A DNA stretch of 64,000 nt from Eudorina sp. 2006-703-Eu-15 (lineage: Eukaryota > Chlorophyta > Chlorophyceae > Chlamydomonadales > Volvocaceae): positions 558,001 through 622,000 of the forward strand of contig BDSI01000019.1 in NCBI GenBank assembly GCA_003117195.1, written 5' to 3'. Each line of letters begins with the position of its first letter. The stretch's first letter is position 1. Position numbers and translations under genes: made by a program. The notes under the pieces are model-generated. The model saw only the letters and a program-made list of their open reading frames with translations. It searched no databases and had not been told where the DNA came from. Below, one piece after another: positions 46,706-58,800 of this stretch.

Positions 46706-47383
46706 ACTGCCGTACACCGCCGTACGATACCCATCCCCCAACGGGGTGGCAGCACCGGGCCGTACAGGATGGCGGCGGCGGCTTTAACGGCGTGGGGGCG
46801 GCGGTGGGATCGGGAGTACAGGAAGGCGGGGCAGTGTACCTGTGGCAGCCGGGGCCAGCCCGGCGGGGCGAGGGAAGGGTGAGGGGCTGCGGCGGATGAT
46901 GGCGAAAGGGGGGGCACACTTGCAGGGTTTGTACGACAAGGGGTGCTTGGGCCAGGGGGATGTCGGGGGGTGGGTGGCCATTCCGTACCGCTGCTTATTG
47001 GATGGGTGTCCGGGTGGGTGGGTGAGGTGCGTGTTGTCCATGAGGCTGGAGGCGGGGGGGGGGATGTCCGGGGTGGGGGTAGGGGAGGGGAGGGCCCGCT
47101 CCGATCTGGGGCTTCCAGCGGTTCCAGCGCATGTGGATGGTTTCGCCGCCCTTTGGTTCCGGAGCGAGGACGGCGCCGCATTCCATTGCATGGAGATCTC
47201 CAGGGTCGCGCCCCTACCGCATGTACAACATGTACGGCATGTATGGGGGTGGTTCCCTGGCAGGGTGGTAGAGCGGGTGCGGGGTGTGTGTGTCCTTCCG
47301 TGTTCTTTGTGGAGCCTCACAGACCGGTGCGACAGGGGGGCGCGGTTTCGTTATTTGCAGTGTTTGGTTAGGAGGCTATGTAC

Positions 47384-47432
47384 GGCTGTCACCGATGACC
47401 CGCGGGATCCACTGCAATCTCATTAATAATAC
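47384..47432 (+). mobile_element. Retroelement-like 3' end
   Basis: GGCTGTCACCGATGACCCG is identical to 498-516. It is followed by CGGGATCCACTGCAATCTCA and a TTAATAAT tail. The upstream extent is not defined. Confidence 0.5.
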
Positions 47433-48164
47433 ATGCAAAACGTAACTTACGTACTGACATAACACGAACAGTGTTTTTTGTCGGTGACGGTCGCGAAGGA
47501 CGAACAGAAAGCACACAAAGGTGCTGCCACAAGGGTTTGTATGTTCTAGGCGATGTTTGTGCAGGAGCACGTCCTAGGAGAGAGCGTCGTACGGCAGTGT
47601 ACGACGCGGGTCGATACCGTCTGGCGTCTTCCTTGCCTTGGCCCGGGGGCCCCGCATGCTCCTAGGAGAGGAGGTGGCGGGGCCCCGGGTCGGGTGCTGA
47701 CGGGTTCACCCACGGGGGGCGGGGAGCGGGGCACGCAATGGCCCTGGGGGGCAGGGGGGTGGCTCGATGCGGTGCGCTGCCAGCTGGCGGCAGTGGGCGC
47801 ACACCAGTTGTGTCGCTTACTTGATATGGATGGCGGGGAGGTGGCCACGGCTGACTGTACACGAGGGAGCGGAGAGAGTGCGGCATAGTTGCACATTGTC
47901 TGGTAGTGTGTCTGCAGCTGCAATGTGGATAGTTGCGAATCGTAATGCGGGCGCTCTGCAGTAACTGCCATGCATGCGGCTCGCCCGGCCCCGCGCGTGC
48001 GCCGCTTTCACCAAAGCAACTTGTGCGGCAAAATGATGGGGGTGATGGTGGGGGTGGTTGGGTGAGTCGGGGCAGACGTGGGGCCTCGATTGGTTCTTGG
48101 GCGTGAGGTGTCGCGCACCGGGGGCTGGGGCGGGGGGCGCGGGGTACATGCAGCAGGTCAGGAT

Positions 48165-48206
48165 CCGTCCTTCCGTCCGTCCGTCCGTCCGTCCGTCCGC
48201 CCGCCC
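48165..48206. repeat. GTCC/CGTC tetranucleotide repeat
   Basis: About ten CGTC units ending in CGCC units, just downstream (minus strand) of the coiled-coil gene. Confidence 0.85.
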
Positions 48207-48325
48207 GCCCCAGCACAGCCTCCCCTTTCCAACCCGCATCGGTTGCCCGCCTCTCCTTCGGCTGTCCCCTCACCCTCCACCTCAGCAGCCGCCGCCAACG
48301 CCGCCGCCCCCACAAGTCAGCCACA

Positions 48326-51300
48326 TCACCAACCAGCCAGGCTTTCCCCTTCCTGCCCCGCCCTCGCCTGCCCGTCTGACTCAGGCTCACGGGCCTCCTG
48401 ACCAACCTCCGGAGTTGTCAAGTGCCGGCCGGATGGTTCCTGCGCGGGGTTTGGGTGCCGCGTCCGATCTGTGGCCTGCTGAGGTGCCTGATCAGGAGAC
48501 GGCCCGCCTGTAGCCTCCACAGGGCAGTGGGTTGCCTGATCAGGAGGCGGCCCGAACCTGCACTCACGGGACATGCAAGTACAGGGCCGCTGCTCCAATG
48601 CTTCGATTCGACGCCGCAGTTCCTCCATCTCCTCCTCCAGCTTGCGTACAGCTTCCATCGCCTCCTCCGCCTTGCTCTCTGCCCGCGCCGCCGTCTCCTC
48701 AGCCTTGCGTGCAGCCTCCGTCGCCTCCTCTGCCTCGCGCTGTGCCCGCGCCACCTCCTCAGCCCCCGCTGCAGCCCGGGGGTCGAAACCCAACATCTCC
48801 GTCACCCACTGCTCTGCAGCAGCGGCTGCCTCCGCCTTGCCTCGCGCCATCATCTCGGGCAGCTTGTTGATGTCCTCCGCCGGGTACAGCGCCGTGCACA
48901 GGCGGTACATCACCTGAGCAGCACACCCGCACATACGGCAGAGGCAACAAGACACACACACACACACACACACACACACGGGTTGCATTTCTACACACAC
49001 ACACACCCCTCAGCTTTTCTCCTTGATAACACACACACCCCGCAGCGTCACCCTGCCTTCATCATGACGAACGTGTCATCACCTGAAAAGATAGCAACGA
49101 CCAAAATAACAGAACGCGAATTCCGTGGCACGTACTTGCAGTAACGAGCGTACGTATGTACTGTTGACCGTTGTCCCAATACGAATCAGCATGCGTATGC
49201 ATATGTGTACGGCGTACAGTATGGGACGTACGAGCGCCCCAATGCAGCAGACCGAGACCACTGCACACAACCACCACCACCACCAGAGGCGCCCTACCTC
49301 CAACACTGCGGAGGGCGTTGGTCTCAGTTCGACCGAGGTGAATATTTCGAAGCAGTCGAACAGCCGAAATGCCTCCAGAGAGCTAGTCCGCGGGCACCGC
49401 AGCGAGAACACCAGCCCGTCTGAGGGCTGGGCCTCCCGACCGCTGTCCAGTACCTGCGGGTCCCGCCGCTCCACCTCGCCGTCAGCACCTGCTGCTGCCT
49501 GCAGCCCTGGGCCGGGGCTGCTGGGGCCGGGGCCGGGGCTGGGCCCCAGCGCCTGGAGGCTGAAGAAGTACCAGTGCTTCGCGTCCGACAGCAGCACGCA
49601 CACGGGCGCCGCAGGCCCGTCCGGCTGGGCCGCGCGGTTCATCAACGCCAGCTCGACGCCGGCTGCCAGCGCCTGTCCCCAGCCAGGCAGGCCGGCAGGC
49701 CGGCAGGCCGGCACGCACGGGGAGGTGAGCCCGACTACGGTACGCAGCTGGTCACGTGATGCCACTGCAGTGGGGCTGCAAGGGACGGGCAGCAGTCATC
49801 CACCGTCACTACGCATGCCCCTAGCCCCCTAACCCTACCGGTACCCTAGCTCTCCCCTGCAACGTGCAACCTACTCGCCGAACTTCTTTCTCAGATTCTC
49901 ACCTGGTAAGTGTCCAGGAAGAGCGGGTTGACTTTCGCCACGACCACGAGGGCTGCCCGGCAGCCGGCATGGAGACCCGAGTGGAGTCCGCTGTTCAGCG
50001 CGCGGTTGCGCGCGCTCCCCTCGCCCCTGAGCACGACCAGCTCCAAGGGTCCTGTGTCGATCCACCCAAAGACTTGGGGTCATTCAAGGGCTCACATCGC
50101 ACAGACTCGGAGTCATTCATTGGCGTATCACATCACAGCCCCAAGCGACATCTCATCATAGGAGATGTCTAATGGAATGGTACGGTAGATAGCCCAGGGG
50201 AGACTTGGCTGCAGGTCCGTACAATAACACTGCACCCGTACGGAGTGGATCGGTGTCAATCAAGCAAATCAGCCCCTCTCCCATTCGTGTTGTAACGGCA
50301 GCGCAACGCAACAACACCCGCCAATAAGGGGCAGCTGCGCGCCAGGCGCCAAGCGAAGGCTTCGTCCCTTCAAGCGGCCAGGCGACAGAAGCACGTGCTG
50401 CTGCTGTTACAGTGTCGTTTGTCGGTACGACAGTGAGAGAGGCATGGTACTTGACTGCAACCCGCGGCGGGAAGCCGGCGCCGCCAACTAAACACCGCAT
50501 GCAGCCGGGGTGGGTCAGGTTGAGGGCATGACATGCGAGGGAGGTGTGGTGGAGGTGTGCAGTCCATGCCACCGGTGGGCGGCCGTACGCGACTGAGGCC
50601 CCGTGGGATGGATGGACGGTGACCCATGGGTCGATGCGTACCGGTGGCCGACACAGTCCTCCGTCCGCCTGACCACCACTGACATGCCCAGCTCAACGTC
50701 ACTCACATTGTCGGGATGAACAAACACGTCGATGTTACGATGTTTTATTTATTGCTCGCAGCCCGCTGGCAGGGGCTGGTTTCGTACTGTTTTACTCTTG
50801 CCGTCGTTCTTGGGGATGGACGTCTCTCGGGCACACATGCCCTTCATCCTCTTCAAGGCTCCCATGTCATTGCGAGCTGCGATGGCGCTTTTGAGCTTGA
50901 GCTAAGAAAGAAAGTTAGTTGCGGGGCGCCGGGGACCCGAGGCATACTACACGGGCACGAACCCCTGTAGTGCACCTGTGCACGCACCGTGCATCTGTTT
51001 TTGCGCACCTCCGCCACTCACTTACGAGAACAGCAGTGTAATTAATGCATGACTCGTCCGGCAAAATTGGTCAATCAACATCCTGGTACACGCACGCACG
51101 CACGCACCCTTGGCACGAACGTCGGTGGTATCCTCCTCCCCGTACACAGCCCAGATGTCCTCCGCATCTGAGGGCGCCTCTGTCGTCAAGGGTTTCGTCA
51201 GGGCGGGCAGCCGGGCATGCATCCGGGTGGTCGGCGGGCAGGCACCGCGGGTTCGTGCCCGCCGCAGAAGGGTGGCACAGCCGCCGCGTCGTCACCCCGC

Positions 51301-51880
51301 CCGAAGCTGACGTCACACGGGTGGTGGAACACCACACGGTCGGGACTCGGGCCCACCTTGTACCGATTAGTACTACTGCTACTACTACTACCACACCACA
51401 CCACGGACCAGTGACAAGGTAGACGCGGGCCAGCGGGCGCAACAGATGGAGTCCTCCTGCCTGGACCTCCGCACCCTCCTTACCCTCTTCTGCCGCATCG
51501 CGGTCGCTATCTTTGTCCTCGCCTCCCGAGGCTGAAATGATCAGAGAATCATCGCGAAGAGAAGAGAGCAACGTGGCGAAGAAGAGGAAGAGCGGCTCCA
51601 CGCGGGCCCCCGTGTGGATGAACTGCCGGAACACGCTCCGGCCGGCGTCCAGCCACTGCAGCAGCGCGGCCTCCACCGCCGGGGCGAGCCGAGGCGCCGG
51701 CTTCGCGGTGTGCAGCCCCTTATAGCTCTTGGGGTCGAAGAGTTTGGTGTAACTGTCAAAAACGCGGGGCAGTGGACCGTACACTTTCTCAAAATCGAAA
51801 AAATCTTTTATTGCCGCGGAGGTGCCGCCCCGCGTCTTGTTGCGGCCCCTGCCAGGACTCTCAGTGGCACGTCGTTTCAT
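48326..51880 (-). CDS. Uncharacterised protein with possible PD-(D/E)XK-like core and coiled coil
   Basis: Four minus-strand exons, 51409-51880, 49903-50072, 49298-49672 and 48326-48913, keep phase throughout and give 534 residues. The N-terminal part (MKRRATESPGRGRNKTRGG, then FDFEKVYGPLPRVFDSYTKL) is basic, then ordered. The middle contains LELVVLRGEG, then AALVVVAKVNPLFLDTYQ, then VCVLLSDAKHWYFFSLQ. A Glu-bearing strand, a Gln-containing helix and an 'LLSDxxxWxFF' strand are the layout of restriction-endonuclease-like domains found in several eukaryotic effector and transposon-linked families, but the catalytic residues cannot be assigned with confidence. Residues about 385-435 form an Ala/Glu/Arg heptad coiled coil (EEATEAARKAEETAARAESK), followed by a short Cys cluster (PCTCMSREC) and a polar tail. 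The first donor (GTCCGT) is weak. I do not recognise a named family; localisation is unknown. Confidence 0.75.
48951..49035. repeat. CA microsatellites around CTCAGCTTTTCTCCTTG
   Basis: Two CA runs flank CTCAGCTTTTCTCCTTGATA. This is the inverse of the GT-linked block at 12250-12275 in VPS9 intron 3. Located in the last intron of the coiled-coil gene. Confidence 0.8.
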
Positions 51881-52511
51881 GTGTAACCCGTCACTTTAAT
51901 CGCTTAACCGAGTATTGTCAGATTTTCCAAAGCATTTGTCAAAATCGACGTGCAATGTGCCGGCCCGATTCGTGCAATGTGTAAGTTCTGTAGTTTGCGT
52001 TGCGTGGTGCTTAAAATTGCCCTGCTGTAGTGTTGTAGTCATTGAGCGTTCGTATTGTACCTGGGTACCCGCTGTACGGGCTTCGGTTCGCATCGCGACA
52101 AGGTATTCGAACGTCAAAGGGCAACGTCAATCTGCACTTTCGTTTATGGTCAAATGAACAGAAGCGCTTGACGACGACAGACGTACTGATGCGGCCAGTG
52201 GTACTCGCTTGTCTATTGAAACCGGTACGCCCACGCCTGGATCGCGCCGAGGACGGCTTCCTCATGAAAGGGGTGGAAGCCCAGTGCCCGGCATCCGCGG
52301 GATAAGCCCTCAGAGTCTGTCAGAGAGCTCAGGACGCCCGCCTCCTCTCCCACGCCTACCTGACCCTCAATCAGCCCGGCTGCAGTGCGTCATGCCAGAT
52401 GCCATCCCGGCGGCTGCTACCGTACATGCGGTACTGCACCCCCTTATTGCATTATACCAACCACCCCGCGCACTCGCGTTTGGAAAGCGCCTGGCCACCC
52501 TTTGTGAATAG

Positions 52512-52526
52512 TTGTAATGGTTACAA
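52512..52526. repeat. Palindromic word TTGTAATGGTTACAA
   Basis: One-base variant of the palindrome at 20894, in intergenic DNA. Confidence 0.6.
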
Positions 52527-54095
52527 GGTACCGGTGAGCTCCCGTAGCCCTGGCGCCTCCGGAACGCGTCGCTGACGTCATGCTGTACGCGTGTACGGCA
52601 TTCATCAGCGCCCCGAAACCAAGGAACATCGACCCTAACAGCCCCGCGAGCGACTGCCCCCAGCAGCCCCCACCCCAAACCTTTCCCCAACCCCCACCCG
52701 CCTTGCGGCAAGTCCGCTGGCCTGTGCCTTGCGGCGTTCAGAGGGTCCGTGCAGGCAGGCATTGTTGCCGCCGCCCCGGCGCTGCGCCTGCCGCCGCAAG
52801 CCCGGACATTATTTCTTTATTAAAGTGTGTCGCGGCTCTAGCGGAGCAAAACCCCGCGGGGTGCGGGCGCTCGTTCGTTCGTTTGTTCGCACGCGCACCG
52901 GGTCGTTCGGGGCAGCCCCCCTCCCCCCTCCCCCTCGTTCGCTCACCGCACCAGACAGCTCTCTGCGGAGCAGCCCCGCGCCCCGTTCGTTCGCGGACCA
53001 GTTCGTTACGGGCCCTACTTCAGGACCCCAGGCGGCCTCCCGCCGCCACACCGCCGACCGGAATTATTTGCGGGTGGTGGTGGAAGAGGCGGAGGAGAGT
53101 GAAGAGGAGGCGGCGACGGAGGAGGAGCGGCCCGCTTCCGAGTCCATGTAACCACGAACACAGAAAGGAAAAAGAAACACCCTGCCCTGCCCTGCCCAGC
53201 AGCAACGAACGTGGGGCGCGAGGCGCGGCGAGCAGCGGACAGCATACGGGTGTGCGGCGCCCGGCGCTCTTCCACGGTCTCTCCACCTGCGACCCGCCTC
53301 TGGCCTCCACAGGCGCCACCTACGCCAAACAGGCAGGCACCCGGGACCCGACCGGCCTTCCAGCGGCCGGCAGACCCGTGGTTCACCCACCCCTCCCCCG
53401 GATATCCCTTCCCAGGGAGGTTTGGTGCCTGGAGTGCCGTACCCGCCCCGCACGCCACCCCTCCGTATCGCCGGAAGCGCGGCTCTTGGGTCTTCAAAAT
53501 CTTTAGGAGGAGCACACAGGGGGACCTACCTGCCCACGGTGCTTCACTGCTGTCCTCCTGCTGCCCCGGCCAGGCCAGCGGATTGGACACACACACACAC
53601 ACACACACCGGCGGCCTCTCCTGCAGGCCCCCCGGCAGCTTATTGCTCTACCTCCGGTCCAGGGAGGTCCAAGGACGTGTCCCGGGCCCAACCAATTCCA
53701 CCGACGACCCTGGGCAGCCCGTGGCGCGCCCCCCCGTACGTACTGTACCGTTAAGCCGTTCGACATGCTGCCCGAAATTCGGGCGACAAGACAACCTACG
53801 ACACGCACCAAAACAAAGCAAAGCAAAGCAGAACAAAGCAAAGCGAGGCGCGCGTTCCTCAAAAACACGCCGCCGCGCCGCGCCGCGTCGCGCACCAGCC
53901 AACCGACCCGGACCCCTTCCCCCCTCTGCCTTGGTCCTCCGAGGGGTTCCGGTCAAGCCCTGACCACGCGAGGTGAGGTGTGGTGTGGTGCGATGAGCCC
54001 CTTGCGTTAAGTTGAGGAGGGGGGTGGAAGGAGCGAGGCACGGCACCGTGTTGGCGCCCCTCTCCGCCCTCCCCTTCACCCCCGGGGGACAGGAG

Positions 54096-54135
54096 ACGGG
54101 GGAAATAGGAAATTGGTAGACAACTAGACATATTC
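54096..54135 (-). repeat. Interspersed element, intergenic inverted copy
   Basis: Minus strand reads GAATATGTCTAGTTGTCTAC then CAATTTCCTATTTCCCC, with GTCTA duplicated. It is the clearest copy outside a recognised intron. Confidence 0.65.
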
Positions 54136-54905
54136 AGAGGGCGGAGGGCTACATCCAGCGCCAGCCCGCAGCCAGCATATCCCCAGCGTTCTTCACCTTG
54201 GGCTGGCCTTCGAGGTCCTAGCCCCGCACCGCCCCCGCATCCATCCATCGTCCACCTGGCGATGGCCACCACCCACCCACCACCCACCATCGCCACCCAC
54301 CACCTACCCACCCCCCGCGGTGCCGCACCATTTGCCTGCCGTGCGGGTATCGCAGCTACGGTTGGAGCCACCAACAGCACTGGTGGCTGTATGCGTTGCA
54401 GGGGCCACCATAGAGAGACGATGATGATGGGCTTCGCGACCGCTGCGAACGGAACTCCGGACCCCATCTGGGTGTTACCGGAGAGGACAAACATTTGGGG
54501 GTTATATATTTATATTCATGTGCCACCTCATAGCAGGCACCCCGACGGGCCGCCCGATGTGCGAGGACTCATAAACCGCCACCTCCCCCGTTTACATTGC
54601 CCCCAGTCCCCCCAATCCTTCAGCCCCCCACACCCGGCGCCCGGCCCCGGATAGCCACCACCACCGCCCCGCCTACACTCCAAGCCGTGAAACGCAGCGA
54701 CGTACGGTATGCGCAAACGTGCATGAATCGTTGTCCGCCTAAACACCCGTACGACGCGTACACGTCATCACATCGTGAGTCCGTGTCAGCCAACAGCGTC
54801 CGGAGAGTTGGCCCTCCTGCCAGGGGGACTGCGAACCCCCCCTCCCCGCCATCATCTCGGGCGATCTGTGGTGTCGTACAGTTCGTTTCCCTTCGGACCC
54901 TCGTT

Positions 54906-54937
<32 letters not shown>

Positions 54938-55086
54938 GCAGTTTCTCTAGGTCTGCCCAGCTCCTACACCTCCCCTGTATTGTATTTCCCCCAGGGCCCC
55001 CGAGCAAGCTGCGCACCGAACGACAGACAGCTCCGCAGCGCAACCCGCAGCGCAGCCAAACCGCACACACCGACCGACACGACACC

Positions 55087-55192
55087 GAGGGAGGCGGAGT
55101 GAGTGAGAGAGAGAGAGTGAGAGAGTGAGAGTGAGAGTGTGAGAGTGTGAGAGTGTGAGAGTGAGAGTGTGAGTGTGAGAGTGAGAGTGAGA
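55087..55192. repeat. GA/GT microsatellite
   Basis: Alternating GAGA, GAGT and GTGA blocks. The minus-strand frame reads as Ser/Leu/His repeats without meaning. Confidence 0.9.
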
Positions 55193-55363
55193 GGGGGGCC
55201 CTGCCCTGCCCTCCGCCGTTTCTCTCTATCCTTGGCCGATGACGAAGGGGTCCCGTGGGAGAGAGGAGAAGGTCAAGCTCTTCGTCCGCCCCCCTTTCAT
55301 GAAACGCCGTACATTGATCGTGACCCCGCTGCTTAGGTCGGAGGTAGACGCTGAGGTAGCGGG

Positions 55364-55396
55364 CAGACAAACAGACAAACAGACAAACAGACAAGC
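55364..55396. repeat. GACAAACA tandem repeat
   Basis: Four units of CAGACAAA, the last changed to CAAGCAGG. Confidence 0.85.
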
Positions 55397-55829
55397 AGGC
55401 ACGGTGGCTGCCATCCAGGGTCACGTCCCTGCCCGAGGAGAGCAGCACCCTCCCCCTTTTTGTCAATGAAGACAGCGAAATCGCGAAACTTCGCAGCAAC
55501 CCCCCCCCCTCCTGCCGCCACCGCCGACCCCATTTCTCCGACACGCCCCGTCTCTCCTCCACGCTCCAGCTCACACCATCGCCAACCCCCCTGGCACCCC
55601 AGGTCGCACATCCCGCCCCCCGGGAGGCGCCCCCTTTGGCGGGCCCCCAACCCTGGTGAACGAAACCCCGGCTCGAGATAGAATAATGATTATGGAACAT
55701 GTAATTAATAATTCATAAGGTTAGTGTACGGTTCGCTCCCAGGCCTTTGGTGTGGACCCGTGCAGGGGGAGCAGCGGGAGCGGTGAGGCGGGTTCAGGGG
55801 GCTGGCGTGTGGGGCAGCGTCAACGTCAC

Positions 55830-55837
55830 TCAGGTGC

Positions 55838-55871
<34 letters not shown>

Positions 55872-58800
55872 TGTCCCGACTGCAGCAACGGCGGCCGCAG
55901 TAGCAGCGGCCGCAGAAGCAGCGGCCGCAGTAGCAGCGGCCGCAGTAGCAGCGGCAGCGGTAGCGGCGGCAGCGGTATCATCTCCCGGTATGCCCCCCGT
56001 GTCCCGTACTTTCTGGCGGCCGGCGGCAGCAGCAACCGGCAGCAGACAGACCTCGCTCAGAGGGAGCTGGGCAGCCTCCATCGTACATGCCGTGCTACAG
56101 CCGCTGTCGTACGCGAACCCCGCCGCCAGCGCGGTCCGAGCAGGGCCCGAGTCGATGTAACCCGTCGTTGTCACGGAGACGCCCAACGCAGCAGTAGCAA
56201 TACCGGTAGCGGTAGCATCAGTAGCAGCAGTAGCAGCAGCGCTGCCTCCGGGCGCCGTCAGCACAGAGACTGCGCCATCATGGTACGGCATCGCCTCCTG
56301 CGCTCCGCCGGCCCGAGCTTCCGCCGCCGCCGCCGCCTCCCCCTCCGTACGTCCTGAGGTCCCTTGCCCCTCCCCGTACGGCAATCTGCAGCGCCGCGCC
56401 TCCTGATCCAGCTCCTCCTTCTCCTCCTCTTCCTCCCCCACCCTCTCCTCCAACCGCTGCTCGTCCAGCTCCTCCGAAGAGCGTCGCGGGAAGGAGCAGA
56501 AGGTGAACTGCGCTGCGCTGGTGGTGTACGGCCGCCGTGGTACGCCATTCGGATCCAGCCGGACAGTTGCTGTACCACGGAAGCTGCACTCCAGTTCCTC
56601 GACCGGCATGTCTATGGCGGCGAGGGCCATGGTGAGCGGCGGCGTTTCGGACTCCGTCGTACGGCTGGTGTCGTACACATAAGGCCGCGAGGCGGCGCCG
56701 CCGGTGGCCAGAGCGCCGTCGCCGATGACCAGGGTGACGTGCGATCTGGCGGCGGCGGCGGCGGCGGCGGCCGCCCCGATCGTACCAACGGTCGCCGCTG
56801 CCGTACGTAACCCTTCGTACCCTCCAGACACATCGCCGAAGCCATCGCCCGGGGAGCCGAGACGGCTGGGGCCGCCACTGCCGCCGTGACTGCCGAGGCC
56901 ACCACCACCACCACCGCCGCCGCCGCCGCCACCGCCACGGCCACAGCCGCCGCCGCCGCCGCTGCCGCTGCTGCCGTAGTCGCCACTGCCACGGCCACAG
57001 CCGCCGCCGCCGCCGCCGCTGCTGCCGTAGTCGCTGTCGTCGTCGCAGCTAGGGACGGGCGCCTTGAGGCGGCGCTCCGAGACCGACAGCGCTGCCCGGC
57101 TGTGGGCGATCGATTGCAACTGCAGCTGCAACCCCCCAACGTCCTCACTCGCGGGCCGGGCGAACAAGCTGCCGAAAGCGGCAATACACAGCGCCGCCCC
57201 CTCCCCCTCCCTCCTCCCCTCCCTCCTCCCCTCCCTATCCATATCCGCGGACGGGTCACGGGACACCGACAGTGCGGCTGCCGACCCCGTCACGGCTGCC
57301 GCCGCCGCCGCCGCCGCCGCCGGGCCAAAGCTGTTGCCGCGACGTAAGACGAAGCCACCACCGGCACCGCCGCCACCGCCGCCACCTCCGCCATCGGGGA
57401 ACGTCTCTCCCGACGACACCGCCGGCGGAGTCGCACCAATTGCTCCTGCTCCTGCTACCGCACCTGCACCTGCACCTGCTACTGCGCCTGCTACTGCTGC
57501 TACAGCCTCCTGAAGGGCCGGCTGGGGTGGTTGCGGTGCCCGTGACTGTGGGGGCGGCGACCGCTGCGGCTGCAGCTCGTGCACCGATGCGGGCGGCGGC
57601 GACCGCCCAGTGGGAGGCAGCAGCTGGTCCGAGGCCGGGACCGGGGCCGGGACCGGGGACGAGGCCGGGGGGGAGTGGGGGATGGGACTGGGGAGGGGGG
57701 TGCCGCGCGGCGAGGGTCCCGAGGGCCCCGGCGAGCCCACTGCAGGCGACGGCAGCTGCTGCAGTTGCTGCAGCAGCTGCTGCTGCTGTTGGTGTAACTG
57801 GTGTTGTGGTTGCAGGAAGGACAGAGACCGCAGCAGCAGAGAGGGCCGCCGCTGCAGATGCGGTTGCTGTTGCTGTTGCTGTTGGTGTGGCTGCTGGTGG
57901 TGTTGCTGTGCGGAGAGGTGGACGGACGGCGGGGGCGCGGGCGCTGGCGCGGGGTGCTGCGAGGGCGGCTGCGGCGGGCTGCCCAGCCAGAACGTGTGCA
58001 TAAGGCCCTTGCCCTGGCGGACGGGCAGACGAACGGACGGACGAGCGGACATGTGGCGGGAATTCGGGGATGCGCTTTGGTTGGGTGGTTGGGTGGTTGG
58101 GTGGTTGGGTGGTTGGGTGGGGGGGAGGGAGGGAGGGGATATCACAACCATAGACGCGTCCCAAGAACAACAGACGCCAGTCTGCCGTACACTGTGCTGC
58201 AGAAACAAGGGATGGGTGTCGTAGCTTGAACACACACACAGTTTTCTTTTACACACACACAGACACGCACACATACACCGCTGCCTATGCCGTACCTTGA
58301 TATTCACGCGGCCTCTGCCGTACAGGACCAGCGGCGCCGACAGCAGCACGCCGCGCGCCGCCGCCGCCGCGGCGGTGCGCCACGCGGCCACCGCGTCGCC
58401 GCCACCACCACCTCCGCCGCCTCCCGGCTGCGGGTGCGGCTGCTGCTGTTGAAGATGAGGCGGCTGTTGCGGCTGCGGCTGCTGCTGCTCCCCCGCCTGC
58501 GGCTGCGGCTGCGGCTGCGGCTGCGGCTGCTGCTGCTGTGGCAGCTCGGGCGACGGCTGCTCTGTCATCCTGCACAACGTCAGTCGCTCATTGGACGTCC
58601 GGTCGTGCAGCTCGAGAAGCAGCGACAGGTTCACGTTGGAGGGGGCGGCGGTGAAGCCGCTGGTGCTGCCCCACCCGCCACGTCCCGTGGGTCGGCTCTC
58701 CACGGCGGCGGCGGCGCCGCCGGCGCTGCCGTGACCCATCGTCATCGACGGCGGCGAATTGGAGGGGCGGCTGAAGGCCAGCGGCGAGGGCAGCTGCAGC

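Larger units (their letters stand above)
46706..48325. other. Intergenic region between convergent CACTIN and the coiled-coil gene
   Basis: No exon is supported. It contains the 3' UTRs of both neighbours, a retroelement-like end near 47384-47432 and a GTCC repeat near 48165-48205. A short curious block at 47216-47252 repeats ATGTAC/CATGTA words (TACCGCATGTACAACATGTA). Confidence 0.6.
51881..55829. other. Intergenic region left of the cyclase gene
   Basis: No gene supported on either strand. Open frames are compositionally biased and lack conserved features. Contents: TTGTAATGGTTACAA palindrome (52512), an inverted interspersed element (54096-54133), an AAAGC repeat (53811-53846), a GA microsatellite (55087-55192) and a GACAAACA repeat (55364-55396). 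The first few hundred bases should contain the promoter of the coiled-coil gene. Confidence 0.55.

Noticed and set aside
52580..53506. 308-codon plus-strand open frame
   Set aside because: It has Pro/Arg-rich random composition, no domain-like pattern, and competing open frames of similar quality on both strands. It is not reported as a gene.
58014..58295. Continuous 1,051-codon minus-strand frame through this stretch
   Set aside because: The segment has GTACGG donor and CCGCCAG acceptor signals, a CA microsatellite and a TTGGGTGG repeat. Removing it joins VNIK to GKGLMHTFWL, the expected end of the cyclase domain, so it is an intron lacking stops by chance.
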